Assembly (NCBI RefSeq): GCF_036670015.1
Contig: NZ_CP137636.1
Location: 970,501 to 1,034,500 of the forward strand
Direction: 5' to 3'
Source of the DNA: Niallia sp. XMNu-256
GTDB lineage: Bacteria > Bacillota > Bacilli > Bacillales > Cytobacillaceae
Length of the DNA: 64,000 nucleotides
How positions within the stretch are numbered: the first letter of the stretch is position 1; every line of letters begins with the position of its first letter. Below are positions 1 to 8,770 of this stretch, in pieces. A program made the position numbers and the translations under genes. The notes beneath the pieces are model-generated. The model worked only from the letters and a program-made list of their open reading frames with translations. It did no database searches and was not told the origin of the DNA.

Positions 1-1
1 A

Positions 2-508
2 ACTATGGGTACACGTTCTGGGGATATTGATCCTGCATTAATTCCATATATTATGGAAAAAACAAATCAAAATGCTGATGAGGTATTAGAAGTCTTAAAC
101 AAAAAGAGTGGAATGCTTGCCCTATCAGGTTTCTCTAGTGATTTACGTGACATTGAACAAGCAGCAGCTGAAGGGAACGAACGAGCTGAACTTGCATTAA
201 CTGTTTTTGCAAGCCATATCCATAAATATATTGGTTCTTATGCAGCACGTATGTATGGTGTTGATGCAATTATTTTCACAGCTGGTATTGGTGAAAACAG
301 TGACACGATCCGTGCACGTGTATTAAATGGCCTTGAATTTATGGGTGTGTATTGGGATCCATCTCTTAATGAAGTTCGTGGGGATGAACGTTTTATTAGT
401 TACCCACACTCACCGGTTAAAGTAATGATTATTCCTACGGATGAAGAAGTAATGATTGCAAGAGACGTTATGCGCTTAAGCAATAAAGAAACAGCAAAGT
501 CAAACTAA
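2..508 (+). CDS. ackA: Acetate kinase, C-terminal part (5' truncated by window)
   Basis: This is the last 168 codons of acetate kinase, which interconverts acetate plus ATP with acetyl phosphate plus ADP in the cytoplasm. The frame is open to the window edge, so the start lies outside. The fragment begins in the conserved [12 protein letters not shown] segment, and continues through FTAGIGENS and the IPTDEE segment near the C terminus, all typical of the second ASKHA domain. It ends at TAA 506-508, directly before a strong terminator. The family is about 395 residues, so a little over half is missing. No internal defect is visible. Confidence 0.95.
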   Translation, partial: TMGTRSGDIDPALIPYIMEKTNQNADEVLEVLNKKSGMLALSGFSSDLRDIEQAAAEGNERAELALTVFASHIHKYIGSYAARMYGVDAIIFTAGIGENSDTIRARVLNGLEFMGVYWDPSLNEVRGDERFISYPHSPVKVMIIPTDEEVMIARDVMRLSNKETAKSN

Positions 509-518
509 TGGATTCATC

Positions 519-549
519 AAAGACAAAGGGCCAACCCTTTGTCTTTTTG
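519..549 (+). terminator. Rho-independent terminator of ackA
   Basis: A perfect 12-bp stem (AAAGACAAAGGG paired with CCCTTTGTCTTT around CCAA) followed by a T-rich tail, beginning 10 bases after the ackA stop codon. Confidence 0.9.
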
Positions 550-727
550 TATGCAAAGAAATTCCGATTGCGAATATGTTATACTGATAAAAAATAAGCG
601 GTATAATTAAATACACATAATCCCTGGATTCGAAAAAAGCTAACTTTGCTTGAGCAAGCCTCTTATTTTTCAAATAGCAGTGAGGTAAGTAGGTTAGCCG
701 ATATTTCAAAACTCAAGGAGGGGCAAT

Positions 728-1570
728 ATGACGTTAACGATTCGGGAACAAAAGGTTCTGCAAGAGATTCGTGAATGGGAAAATCGTATGTACAATTCTG
801 AGGCAAATGATTTTCAACGAACTTACGATAGATATATTGAAAATGCCATCCAACAACTACCCCAAAAGGTGAAAGAACAAGTTTTTTCAAATCTTGATAA
901 TTGGTTGTTTCATCTTCATGCAATGATTCAAGGATCTGAAATGCAAATTGATGCAAAGGAGAGAATCATTGCTAGTGGGAGGGTTTTTCTAGAAGATATT
1001 CATTCTATAGAAGATCTAAAACAGCTTACGATCGATCAACTACAATACATAGCAGGACAGCAAATTATTCGGCATCGGATTTATTCTTTCGCACAAGGTG
1101 GGATTTCCGGAACCGGTGGAACGCTTTTATTAGGAGCGGATATACCAGCAATGGCGGTCATCAATTTGCGAGCTGTTCAATTAATTGCAATGACGTATGG
1201 GATTGAGGTCAATACTCCTTTTGAAATGATGACTGCACTAAAGGTTTTTAATGCATCCATTCATCCTCCTTATTTACAAAGTGCTGGCTGGCAAGATTTA
1301 ATGAATGATTTTGGTGGAGAAGATCCGCGTTATTTTTATGAAGGAAATGAGGACTTAGCAAATATTACATGGCTGGATCAATTATTTAAACAGCTTCTCA
1401 AAGGAATGGCCATTGTATTATTTAGAAAAAAAATGATTCAAGGAATACCATTTGTGAGTATGGCGATAGGGGCAGGGGTCAATTATCAATTTACAAAAAA
1501 AGTAACTGAATTTGCCCATAAATATTACCAAGCAAGATACTTAATTGAGAAAGAAGGTGGACGCAGATGA
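728..1570 (+). CDS. EcsC family protein
   Basis: A 280-residue protein resembling the EcsC family, whose biochemical role is not established. The middle (about residues 120-155) is a Gly/Ala-rich hydrophobic stretch, with GGISGTGGTLLLGADIPAMA followed by NLRAVQLIAM, the recognisable core of the family. A second hydrophobic stretch lies near residues 225-260. The N-terminal third is charged and probably helical. The ATG at 728 follows an AGGAGGGG ribosome site. The stop overlaps the moaB start in an ATGA junction, so the two are translationally coupled. Here the gene stands without ecsA or ecsB, so it belongs to the stand-alone EcsC-like proteins; the function is not assigned. Confidence 0.8.
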   Translation: MTLTIREQKVLQEIREWENRMYNSEANDFQRTYDRYIENAIQQLPQKVKEQVFSNLDNWLFHLHAMIQGSEMQIDAKERIIASGRVFLEDIHSIEDLKQLTIDQLQYIAGQQIIRHRIYSFAQGGISGTGGTLLLGADIPAMAVINLRAVQLIAMTYGIEVNTPFEMMTALKVFNASIHPPYLQSAGWQDLMNDFGGEDPRYFYEGNEDLANITWLDQLFKQLLKGMAIVLFRKKMIQGIPFVSMAIGAGVNYQFTKKVTEFAHKYYQARYLIEKEGGRR

Positions 1571-2079
1571 GTCTGCAGGAACATAAGAAAAATGCGTTAA
1601 AGAGTGTTCGTTGTCAAGTGATAACAGTAAGTGATACAAGAAATAAAGACAATGATAAAAGCGGGAAATTAATAATCGAACTGTTAGAGAATGCTGGACA
1701 TACGATTGTCGATTATTTGATCGTGAAGGATGAAAAGGAATCGATTAAGGAAGCGGTTCTAAAAGGATGTGACAATCCAGATGTCGATGTGATTTTGACA
1801 AATGGTGGAACTGGGATTGCCATGAGGGATGTCACCATTGAAACAGTTAAATCACTGTTCGATAAGGAAATTGATGGCTTCGGTGAATTATTTAGGATGT
1901 TAAGCTATACAGAGGATATTGGTTCAGCAGCCATTCTATCTAGGGCAGTCGCAGGGGTAATTGGTCATAAAGCGGTATTTTCAACCCCAGGATCATCGGG
2001 AGCGGTTAAACTAGCTATGAATAAATTAATTCTGCCTGAATTAGGTCATGTTGTGAAAGAGCTTCAAAAAGACTTATAA
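1567..2079 (+). CDS. moaB: Molybdenum cofactor biosynthesis protein MoaB
   Basis: MoaB/Mog family protein of 170 residues. The family binds molybdopterin and is involved in its adenylation before molybdenum insertion. The ITVSDTR motif near the N terminus, the TNGGTGIAMRDVT loop in the middle and the FSTPGSSGAVKLAM segment near the C terminus are the conserved substrate-binding elements. The ATG overlaps the stop of the EcsC-like gene by 4 bases. It is far from the moaA-moeA-mobB group at 48-51 kb in the same window, which supplies the other steps of the pathway. Confidence 0.93.
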   Translation: MSLQEHKKNALKSVRCQVITVSDTRNKDNDKSGKLIIELLENAGHTIVDYLIVKDEKESIKEAVLKGCDNPDVDVILTNGGTGIAMRDVTIETVKSLFDKEIDGFGELFRMLSYTEDIGSAAILSRAVAGVIGHKAVFSTPGSSGAVKLAMNKLILPELGHVVKELQKDL

Positions 2080-2080
2080 A

Positions 2081-2117
2081 ACGAAAAGAGTGACTTGGTG
2101 TCACTCTTTTTCCGTTT
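2081..2117. terminator. Bidirectional terminator between moaB and the next minus-strand gene
   Basis: The inverted repeat AAAAGAGTGAC / GTCACTCTTTT with T-rich ends on both strands sits exactly between the convergent stop codons of moaB and the gene at 2116-2430. Confidence 0.85.
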
Positions 2118-2430
2118 ACATATGCACTTTTTCGCTAATGTCCTGATCTGTACGAAACCACAGCCATAAATCATTAATTGTAGAAGCAAGATCTGCGATT
2201 TCACGATTTAATTGACAGGATCGATCAAAATTAGATTCGTTGGAAAGCTGAGACTGTTTAGTATTGATGATTTTTTCTAGATCCTTTATACGGTCTGGAA
2301 TCTTTCCGCGAATCTTTTCCCAATGCAGCAAAATGGATTGTTGGATATCAGTTGTTAACGAATCCCAATCTTCTTTTATAACAGGAACATCAATTCCTAA
2401 TCGTTCATTATAGTAAAAATATTTATCCAA
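2116..2430 (-). CDS. Small hypothetical protein, charged and helical
   Basis: A 104-residue protein that I do not recognise with certainty. It is rich in charged residues and Gln/Asn, with no signal peptide or membrane segment, and residues about 45-95 look like a long amphipathic helix, suggesting an all-helical cytoplasmic protein. The start is TTG at 2430 with a good GGAGG site 9 bases upstream. It is convergent with moaB and divergent from argG, sharing the 213-base argG promoter region. Nothing in its context points to a role in either arginine or molybdenum metabolism. Confidence 0.6.
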   Translation of the reverse strand: MDKYFYYNERLGIDVPVIKEDWDSLTTDIQQSILLHWEKIRGKIPDRIKDLEKIINTKQSQLSNESNFDRSCQLNREIADLASTINDLWLWFRTDQDISEKVHM

Positions 2431-2584
2431 TCCATTTCCTCCTATATGTTTTCTCTATTTTACTACAGAATGGTAAGAACTTCTATTAGTCAAATCTTAA
2501 CAGTAATTTGCATAATATTTTTGTTAATTTTTTTATTTACCTATTGAATTTTAGCGAAAAAGTTGTTAAAGTTTAATTCATAGA

Positions 2585-2623
2585 GATGAATAAAAATATA
2601 ACATTATGTATAAATATTCGTTT
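2585..2623. promoter_or_regulatory. Putative pair of ArgR (ARG) boxes upstream of argG
   Basis: GATGAATAAAAATATAAC at 2585-2602 matches 14 or more positions of the Bacillus ARG box consensus CATGAATAAAAATKCAAK. A second, inverted box follows at 2606-2623. The pair ends 20 bases before the argG start, a position suited to repression by ArgR with arginine. Matching was by eye. Confidence 0.65.
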
Positions 2624-2643
2624 ATCATATAGGGGGATTAGTA

Positions 2644-3852
2644 ATGGAAAATCCAAAAGTTGTTCTCGCATATTCAGGTGGTTTAGATACATCAGTTGCT
2701 GTAAGTTGGTTAAAGGACCAAGGCTATGATGTTGTAGCGTGCTGCTTAGATGTCGGTGAGGGAAAAGACTTAGATTTTATTAAAGAAAAGGCGCTTAAGG
2801 TTGGGGCGGTACAATCTTATGTGATTGATGCTAAGGAAGAGTTTGCGCATGATTATGCATTGGTGTCATTACAAGCACATACATTATATGAAGGAAAATA
2901 TCCACTTAGTTCTGCACTTTCAAGACCATTAATCTCAAAAAAACTAGTTGAAGTAGCAGAAGAAGTTGGTGCGGTAGCTGTTGCACATGGTTGCACAGGC
3001 AAAGGAAACGACCAAGTACGTTTTGAAGTATCAATCCAAGCATTAAATCCAAACTTAGAAGTAATCGCTCCCGTACGTGAGTGGGCTTGGTCAAGAGAAG
3101 AAGAAATTGAATATGCGAAGAAAAAGAATATTCCAATTCCAATTAATTTAGACAGTCCATATTCAATCGACCAAAACTTATGGGGAAGAGCGAACGAATG
3201 TGGAGTCTTAGAAGATCCATGGGCAACTCCTCCAAAGGATGCATATGAATTAACGGCTGAATTAGAAGATACTCCTGATACGCCAGATATTATTGAAATT
3301 GGCTTTGAAAAAGGGGTACCTGTTACTATTAACGGACAATCTTATCCATTAGCAAATTTAATTCAAGAATTAAATGTACTCGCAGGAAAACATGGGGTTG
3401 GAAGAATCGACCATGTAGAAAATCGTTTAGTTGGAATTAAGTCAAGGGAAGTATATGAATGTCCAGCTGCCATGACATTAATTAAAGCTCATAAAGAATT
3501 AGAAGACTTAACACTTGTTAAAGAAGTGGCCCATTTTAAACCAGTAATTGAGAAAAAAATAACGGAAATGATCTATGATGGACTATGGTTCTCTCCTTTA
3601 ACTTCAGCTTTAAAGGCCTTCTTAGTAGAAACTCAAGAATATGTAACAGGTATAGTAAGAGTCAAACTGTTCAAAGGTCACGCGATTGTAGAAGGAAGAA
3701 AATCAGTACACTCGTTATATGATGAAAATTTAGCAACTTATACTTCAGATGATCAGTTTGATCATGCTTCAGCAGTAGGATTTATTAAGCTTTGGGGTCT
3801 ACCAACAAAAGTTCAAAGTATTGTTCAATCAAACAAGAAGGTGACAGTGTGA
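2644..3852 (+). CDS. argG: Argininosuccinate synthase
   Basis: This 402-residue enzyme joins citrulline and aspartate with ATP to argininosuccinate, the seventh step of arginine synthesis. The N-terminal [10 protein letters not shown] is the PP-loop ATP-binding motif, and [14 protein letters not shown] and [10 protein letters not shown] are further substrate-binding segments. The length is the usual one. The ATG at 2644 follows a GGGGG ribosome site. The stop overlaps the GTG start of argH by four bases, so argG and argH are translationally coupled. ARG boxes upstream suggest ArgR control. Confidence 0.97.
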   Translation: MENPKVVLAYSGGLDTSVAVSWLKDQGYDVVACCLDVGEGKDLDFIKEKALKVGAVQSYVIDAKEEFAHDYALVSLQAHTLYEGKYPLSSALSRPLISKKLVEVAEEVGAVAVAHGCTGKGNDQVRFEVSIQALNPNLEVIAPVREWAWSREEEIEYAKKKNIPIPINLDSPYSIDQNLWGRANECGVLEDPWATPPKDAYELTAELEDTPDTPDIIEIGFEKGVPVTINGQSYPLANLIQELNVLAGKHGVGRIDHVENRLVGIKSREVYECPAAMTLIKAHKELEDLTLVKEVAHFKPVIEKKITEMIYDGLWFSPLTSALKAFLVETQEYVTGIVRVKLFKGHAIVEGRKSVHSLYDENLATYTSDDQFDHASAVGFIKLWGLPTKVQSIVQSNKKVTV

Positions 3853-5222
3853 AAAAACTTTGGGGCGGAAGATTTACCAAATCTGCAGAAGAATGGGTCG
3901 ATGAATTTGGCGCCTCTATTTCCTTCGACCAAGAATTAGTAATAGAAGATATAACTGGCAGCATCGCCCATGTGACGATGCTTGCCAAAACAGGTATTTT
4001 GACAAATGAAGAAGCCCAGCAAATTAAAGGTGGATTAGAGACACTAAAGGCAAAGGCGCTAAATGATGAATTAAAATATTCCGTTGCACTTGAAGATATC
4101 CATTTAAATCTTGAAAGCCAGTTAACCAATTTAATTGGTCCTGTTGGTGGGAAGTTACATACGGGAAGAAGCCGTAATGACCAAGTAGCGACAGATATTC
4201 ACTTATATTTACGAGAACAAGTCAACCTTGTTATAGATTTAGTGGAAGAGCTTCAACAGGCATTATTGGATAAGGCAGAGAGCCACATTGAAACCATTAT
4301 GCCAGGCTATACTCATCTACAAAGAGCACAGCCGATCTCCTTTGCTCATCATTTAATGGCCTACTTTTGGATGTTAGAGCGTGATAAACAACGTTATAAG
4401 GAAAGTTTGAAACGAATCAATATTTCTCCGCTTGGAGCAGGGGCATTAGCGGGTACTACTTTTCCAATTGATCGAGAATACAGTGCGGAATTGTTAGGGT
4501 TTGATGGTATTTATGAGAACAGTCTAGATGCTGTGAGTGATCGTGACTTTATTCTTGAGTTTCACTCCAACAGCTCAATTTTAATGATGCATCTTTCCCG
4601 CTTAAGTGAGGAGATCATTTTATGGTCGAGTCAGGAATTTCGATTTATCGAACTTGATGATAGTTTCTCTACGGGGAGCAGCATCATGCCGCAAAAGAAA
4701 AATCCGGACATGGCAGAACTTATTCGTGGGAAAACAGGACGTGTGTATGGTAATTTAATGGGACTATTGACTGTCTTAAAAGGTTTGCCACTAGCTTATA
4801 ATAAAGATATGCAAGAAGATAAAGAAGGGCTGTTTGATTCAGTTAAAACAATCACAGGTTCATTGAAAATTTTTGCAGGAATGATTCGCACGATGAAAGT
4901 GAATCAAGCTGAGATGATTCAAGCAACAAAACAAGATTTCTCGAATGCAACCGAGTTAGCTGATTACTTATCTGATAAAGGGATGCCGTTTAGAGAAGCG
5001 CATGAAGTTGTTGGAAAACTTGTTCTCCAATGTGTTCAGAAAAATTGTTACTTAGTTAATTTATCAATGGATGATTATAAAGCGGCCAGCAGCCTGTTTG
5101 AAGAGGATATTTATGAAGTACTAGCACCTGAAACTGCAGTAGCACGCCGTAACAGTGCTGGTGGGACAGGCTTCGCGCAAATAAAGATCGCCATTAATAA
5201 AGCGAAAAACTGCTTAGCCTAA
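3849..5222 (+). CDS. argH: Argininosuccinate lyase
   Basis: This enzyme cleaves argininosuccinate to arginine and fumarate, the last step of the pathway. The family signature [20 protein letters not shown], with the flexible catalytic-serine loop, lies near residue 280, and [12 protein letters not shown] near residue 110. The chosen start is GTG 3849, overlapping the argG stop, because it has an AGAAGGTGA ribosome site and gives the expected KKLWGGRF N terminus (457 residues). An upstream ATG in the same frame would add 19 unrelated residues translated from the argG region. A strong terminator follows. Confidence 0.97.
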   Translation: MKKLWGGRFTKSAEEWVDEFGASISFDQELVIEDITGSIAHVTMLAKTGILTNEEAQQIKGGLETLKAKALNDELKYSVALEDIHLNLESQLTNLIGPVGGKLHTGRSRNDQVATDIHLYLREQVNLVIDLVEELQQALLDKAESHIETIMPGYTHLQRAQPISFAHHLMAYFWMLERDKQRYKESLKRINISPLGAGALAGTTFPIDREYSAELLGFDGIYENSLDAVSDRDFILEFHSNSSILMMHLSRLSEEIILWSSQEFRFIELDDSFSTGSSIMPQKKNPDMAELIRGKTGRVYGNLMGLLTVLKGLPLAYNKDMQEDKEGLFDSVKTITGSLKIFAGMIRTMKVNQAEMIQATKQDFSNATELADYLSDKGMPFREAHEVVGKLVLQCVQKNCYLVNLSMDDYKAASSLFEEDIYEVLAPETAVARRNSAGGTGFAQIKIAINKAKNCLA

Positions 5223-5227
5223 AATAG

Positions 5228-5262
5228 AAAGCCACGTTATCAATTGGTAACGTGGCTTTTAT
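5228..5262 (+). terminator. Terminator of argGH
   Basis: A ten-base inverted repeat (AGCCACGTTA / TAACGTGGCT) followed by TTTTATAT directly after argH. It also faces the minus-strand usp gene. Confidence 0.88.
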
Positions 5263-5278
5263 ATAGAGGTATTCACGA

Positions 5279-5731
5279 TTACTCATCTACATCTTCACTG
5301 CGAACAACTAATACATCACAACGTGCATGACGTGTGATATGTTCAGATACGCTACCAATTAAGAAACGTTCAACTGCATTTAACCCCGTTGCTCCACACA
5401 TGATTAAGTCAATTTCATTCTTTTTAGCAATATCTTTTGGAATTTTAATTTTTGGAGAACCATAATCAATGACATATTCTACATCTGCTACGCCAGCATC
5501 ATTTGCTTCCTTTTTATAATTTTCCATTAATTCTTTTGCAAATAATTCAGCTCTTTCTGCAATGGTACGATCGTACGCTTCGACTGTTGCAAATGTACGT
5601 GTATCAATAATATGGGCAATGACTAATTTAGCGTTATTTCGTTTAGCAACTGCAATTGCCTTCTTAAAAGCCCATTCTGCTTCCTTAGATCCATCAACAG
5701 CGACTAGGATTTTCTTATAAGATAGTGCCAT
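5279..5731 (-). CDS. Universal stress protein (UspA family)
   Basis: A 150-residue single-domain Usp protein, a cytoplasmic ATP-binding stress protein of undefined client. The N-terminal KKILVAVDGSKEAEWA strand-loop, and GATGLNAVERFLIGSVSEHI with the G-x2-G-x9-G(S/T) ATP-binding pattern near residues 113-132, are both present. The ATG at 5731 has a GGAGGGAAT ribosome site. It lies 103 bases downstream of the peptidase gene on the same strand and may be read with it. The pairing of Usp genes with the ackA-arg region is common in Bacillus. Confidence 0.92.
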   Translation of the reverse strand: MALSYKKILVAVDGSKEAEWAFKKAIAVAKRNNAKLVIAHIIDTRTFATVEAYDRTIAERAELFAKELMENYKKEANDAGVADVEYVIDYGSPKIKIPKDIAKKNEIDLIMCGATGLNAVERFLIGSVSEHITRHARCDVLVVRSEDVDE

Positions 5732-5834
5732 TAGAATTCCCTCCTTTTTCTACAACTTCATTATACAACATTTTTCGAGCCTATTTGTGAAAAGATTTAG
5801 AAAAGTTCGTTAAAAACAGGAAAATATTTTTGAC

Positions 5835-6932
5835 TTATAGGAATAATTGAAGTTCTTTTGGAAACTTCGTTAAAATTTCAACTCCATCTTCAGTCACAAG
5901 AATGTCATCTTCAATTCGAACACCTGCCACACCTGGAACATAAATACCTGGCTCAATTGTATAAACCATTCCAGGTTCTAATACTAATGGGTTTGTTTCA
6001 GTTAAAGAAGGGTATTCATGAACTCCAATTCCCAAACCATGACCGAGCCGATGGGGGAAGTAATCTCCAAATCCCGCATTACGAATTATATTCCTAGCCG
6101 TTAGGTCAAGACTAGCACAGGTGACTCCTGGCTTGCTGGCTTCAATGGCTGCTAGTTGTGCTTTTAACACTGTATCGTAGATTTCTTTTTGTTTGTCATT
6201 TATATCACCGTATGCCACTGTACGGGTAATATCTGAACAATATCCATCAACGATGACTCCTAAGTCAAAAAGAACGAGGTCGCCTTTTTGAATTTTCGTC
6301 ATTCCGGGAGTACCATGTGGAGACGCACCGTTTGCTCCAGTTAACACCATTGTTGCAAAGGACATGTCTGTAATCCCTTTTTTCTTTAATTCATATTCAA
6401 TAGCAGCAACAATTTCTAATTCTGTTTTTCCTTCCTTAATTTCTGCACAACCGACTTTTACTGCATAATCGGCTAGCTTACAGGCTTCTCGAATGATTGA
6501 AACTTCTTTTTTATCCTTAATCATGCGGAGCTTTTGTAATTTTTCTTCGGCTGAAGTAAATATAGCGCTAGGAAAGATTGACCCAATGGCCTCAAAGCGT
6601 TCAACATTCATATGTGCCTTCTCAATCGCCACTTTTGAGACTTTTGAGATTCTTGAATAAATGGCTTTATTAATAAGCTCCCAAGGGTTTTCAATATCAG
6701 TATAGCCAATGATGTCATGATTCCAGCCTGAGCGTCTAGCATCTTCTATTTCCATTGCAGGGCAGACAAGAAACGGTTCTGCCTCTTGAAATAACAGTAG
6801 ACCAAGCAACCTTTCATGCGGATCACTATAAAAACCACTTAAATAAAATACATTTTCTGTGGACGTAAGAAAAGTAACGTCTATTCCGTTTTCCTTCATC
6901 CAATGCAATAACTTTTCCAATCTTTGTTTCAT
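5835..6932 (-). CDS. M24 family Xaa-Pro aminopeptidase-like protein
   Basis: A cytoplasmic pita-bread metallopeptidase of 365 residues, likely to remove N-terminal residues before proline. The N-terminal creatinase-like domain (residues 1-130) is followed by the M24 catalytic domain, with metal ligands visible in LVLFDLGVIVDGYCSDITRT (two Asp), HRLGHGLGIGVHE (His), TIEPGIYVPG (Glu) and GVRIEDD (Glu). All five positions are intact. I chose ATG 6932 over an in-frame TTG three bases upstream because AAGGAGG then has 7-base spacing. It resembles YpdF/YqhT-type peptidases of Bacillus; the exact substrate cannot be read from sequence. Confidence 0.9.
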   Translation of the reverse strand: MKQRLEKLLHWMKENGIDVTFLTSTENVFYLSGFYSDPHERLLGLLLFQEAEPFLVCPAMEIEDARRSGWNHDIIGYTDIENPWELINKAIYSRISKVSKVAIEKAHMNVERFEAIGSIFPSAIFTSAEEKLQKLRMIKDKKEVSIIREACKLADYAVKVGCAEIKEGKTELEIVAAIEYELKKKGITDMSFATMVLTGANGASPHGTPGMTKIQKGDLVLFDLGVIVDGYCSDITRTVAYGDINDKQKEIYDTVLKAQLAAIEASKPGVTCASLDLTARNIIRNAGFGDYFPHRLGHGLGIGVHEYPSLTETNPLVLEPGMVYTIEPGIYVPGVAGVRIEDDILVTEDGVEILTKFPKELQLFL

Positions 6933-6935
6933 CAA

Positions 6936-7551
6936 GCTACCTCCTTATTCTATAGGCCACTACATTTAATTAATGTCATTGTAAACCTTTCAAATTAGAT
7001 ATGAAAGGGGATAAAAAAACTGAAATACTAGGGCAAAAGAAAACTAAGCATGTTCTAAGGGGAATTAAGAACTATAATTCAGGAATGAGATAAATATTGT
7101 ACCTATTGGTAAAGTGATAACGTAAAAATAAGGAGACTAGCTGAAAATTGCGTAATCTGTAAGGTAATACAGCAAAAAACAAAGGGTAAAATGGGGATGC
7201 CCTAAAAAACAGCGTTATAAGAGAATAATCCTTAATAATTGAATTAAAATAATCGGAATCCTACCAAAATGACGAATAACACCACATAATAAAATAAATA
7301 GATCGAATAGTGTGATATGTTGAAAAATGTAGTATTATAGACATAGCTAAATGACGGAGCTGGAAAAAGAAAATTTGAATATTCAAGTTACTAGTACAAT
7401 GATTTTTTAGAAAAAATTTTTTAAAAATTAATAAAATAGATTGAAATAATATTATTTTAATATTATAATTTACTACACAAAAGCATAACAGTACAAAAGC
7501 GTAAAAGCGGTAAATAGAGAGAGAGCTATACAATTAAAGGGGGATAAAAAG
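6936..7551. other. 616-base AT-rich leader with no assigned element
   Basis: There is no convincing gene here. Open frames are short and AT-biased, with no ribosome sites. The stretch should hold the promoters of the divergent peptidase and ABC-importer genes. Small hairpins are visible around 7158-7172 (CTGTA / TACAG) and 7183-7203, but I could not match a T-box (no GGTGGNACCGCG), SAM, purine, c-di-GMP or c-di-AMP riboswitch core. The 350 bases before the importer start are close to 80 percent A+T. Confidence 0.5.
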
Positions 7552-8550
7552 GTGAAGAAGAGAAAGTTTTTTAGTTTTGCAGCAATAGGATTAGCTGGTT
7601 CATTATTACTTAGTGCATGCAGTGGAGATAGTACATCTGGTGATAATGCTGGGGAAGGGGAAAAAGTGTACAAAGTTGGAATTACGCAATTTGTCACACA
7701 TCCTTCTTTAGACTCTGCTACGGAAGGGTTTAAGAAAGCTTTAAAAGAAGAAGGCCTTACTGTTGAATATGATGAACAAAATGCAAATGGAGACCAAACT
7801 ACCGTTCAAACTATTGCTGCTAATTTAGCAGGTGATAATGTTGATTTAATCTTTGCGAATGCAACTCCGAGTGCACTAGCGGCGTTAAATGCGACGAAAG
7901 ATATTCCAATCGTGTTTACATCAGTTACAGATCCGGTAAAAGTACAACTTGTTCAATCCATGGAAGAGCCTGGTGGTAATGTAACAGGTACAGCTGACAT
8001 GCATCCTGAAGCGATTCCAAATACGGTTAAATTCATTCATGAAAATTTTCCAGATGCAACGATTGGAACAGTTTATAGCGCTGGTGAACCAAACTCAGTT
8101 GTTCAAGTTGAAGTGATGAGAGAGGCTGCTGAGGAATTAGGAATGAAAAAGCCTGTTGAATCTACAGTAGCAACATCAGCTGAAGTTAAGCAAGCAGCAG
8201 AATCACTAGTTGGCAAAGCTGATGTCATTTTTATTGTTACTGATAATACAGTGGTTTCAGCATTAGAATCTGTTGTCCAAGTAGCAGAGGAGAAAGATAT
8301 TCCATTATTTGTTGGTGAACTAGATTCAGTAAATCGCGGAGGCTTTGCTGCATATGGATTTAGCTATGAAGATATCGGTTATGAGGCTGGTACTATGGCA
8401 GCTCAAATTTTAAAAGGTGAAAAAGAACCTTCTGAATTACCTGCTCAATATCCACAAAATCTAAAATTAGTAATGAATAAAAAGGCAGCAGAAGAAATGA
8501 ATATTGAATTGAAAGATGAATGGAACGATATTGCAGAGTTTATTGAATAA
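7552..8550 (+). CDS. ABC transporter substrate-binding lipoprotein (ABC_sub_bind family)
   Basis: A 332-residue extracytoplasmic binding lipoprotein. The N-terminal KKRK is followed by a hydrophobic signal and the lipobox LLSAC, with the lipidated Cys near residue 23, then a Ser/Gly/Asp linker. The mature part resembles the TrpX-type periplasmic fold, with VGITQFVTHPSLD, FANATPSALAALNAT and TSVTDPV. Known relatives carry aromatic amino acids or are unassigned, so the ligand here is inferred only loosely. The GTG at 7552 has an AAAGGGGGAT ribosome site. The permease and ATPase follow on the same strand after a hairpin and an interspersed repeat. Confidence 0.9.
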   Translation: MKKRKFFSFAAIGLAGSLLLSACSGDSTSGDNAGEGEKVYKVGITQFVTHPSLDSATEGFKKALKEEGLTVEYDEQNANGDQTTVQTIAANLAGDNVDLIFANATPSALAALNATKDIPIVFTSVTDPVKVQLVQSMEEPGGNVTGTADMHPEAIPNTVKFIHENFPDATIGTVYSAGEPNSVVQVEVMREAAEELGMKKPVESTVATSAEVKQAAESLVGKADVIFIVTDNTVVSALESVVQVAEEKDIPLFVGELDSVNRGGFAAYGFSYEDIGYEAGTMAAQILKGEKEPSELPAQYPQNLKLVMNKKAAEEMNIELKDEWNDIAEFIE

Positions 8551-8562
8551 TAAACGTATTAT

Positions 8563-8597
8563 AATGGGGCTCCGAACTTTTATGGAAGCCCCATTAT
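8563..8597 (+). terminator. Terminator or processing hairpin after the binding-protein gene
   Basis: ATGGGGCT pairs with AGCCCCAT through a mostly paired stem, followed by TATTCTAT. It would limit read-through, so that the binding protein is made in excess over permease and ATPase. This effect is inferred. Confidence 0.65.
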
Positions 8598-8643
8598 TCT
8601 ATATGGAACGCAATTGTAAGAATAGTTTTGAACTTAGACTAAT

Positions 8644-8753
8644 GTTTAGCTTTAGCGCCTAGCCCCTAGAGATCACAAATCAAACCAAAAGGGCAATCTT
8701 CATTCCGACTCGTCTTGTGCTTGTCGGGGCTGAATAAGGCGCTTACGCTTTTC
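8644..8753 (+). repeat. Bacillus-type interspersed structured repeat inside the ABC operon
   Basis: A G+C-rich block whose ends pair: AGCGCCT at 8654-8660 with AGGCGCT at 8737-8743, then AGCCCC at 8661-8666 with GGGGCT at 8726-8731. An inner hairpin CCGAC / GTCGG sits at 8705-8727. I recall very similar intergenic blocks, with the tract AGCGCCTAGCCCCT at one end and TGTCGGGGCTGA-AAGGCGCTT at the other, in many Bacillus genomes. That is memory, not a search. No ORF lies within. It separates the binding-protein gene from the permease gene, 17 bases before the permease ATG. Confidence 0.65.
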
Positions 8754-8770
8754 ACGAAAGGAGATGCAAC

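Noticed and set aside
500-956. Minus-strand frames in the ackA-EcsC interval
   Set aside because: They are antisense to the terminator region and the EcsC gene, with no ribosome sites.
6936-7551. T-box or classical riboswitch for the ABC importer
   Set aside because: No GGTGGNACCGCG or other conserved aptamer core could be found by eye.
7261-7697. Minus-strand frames of 90 and 74 residues upstream of and overlapping the binding-protein gene
   Set aside because: They are AT-driven Phe/Ile/Tyr-rich or antisense to the lipoprotein gene and have no ribosome site.
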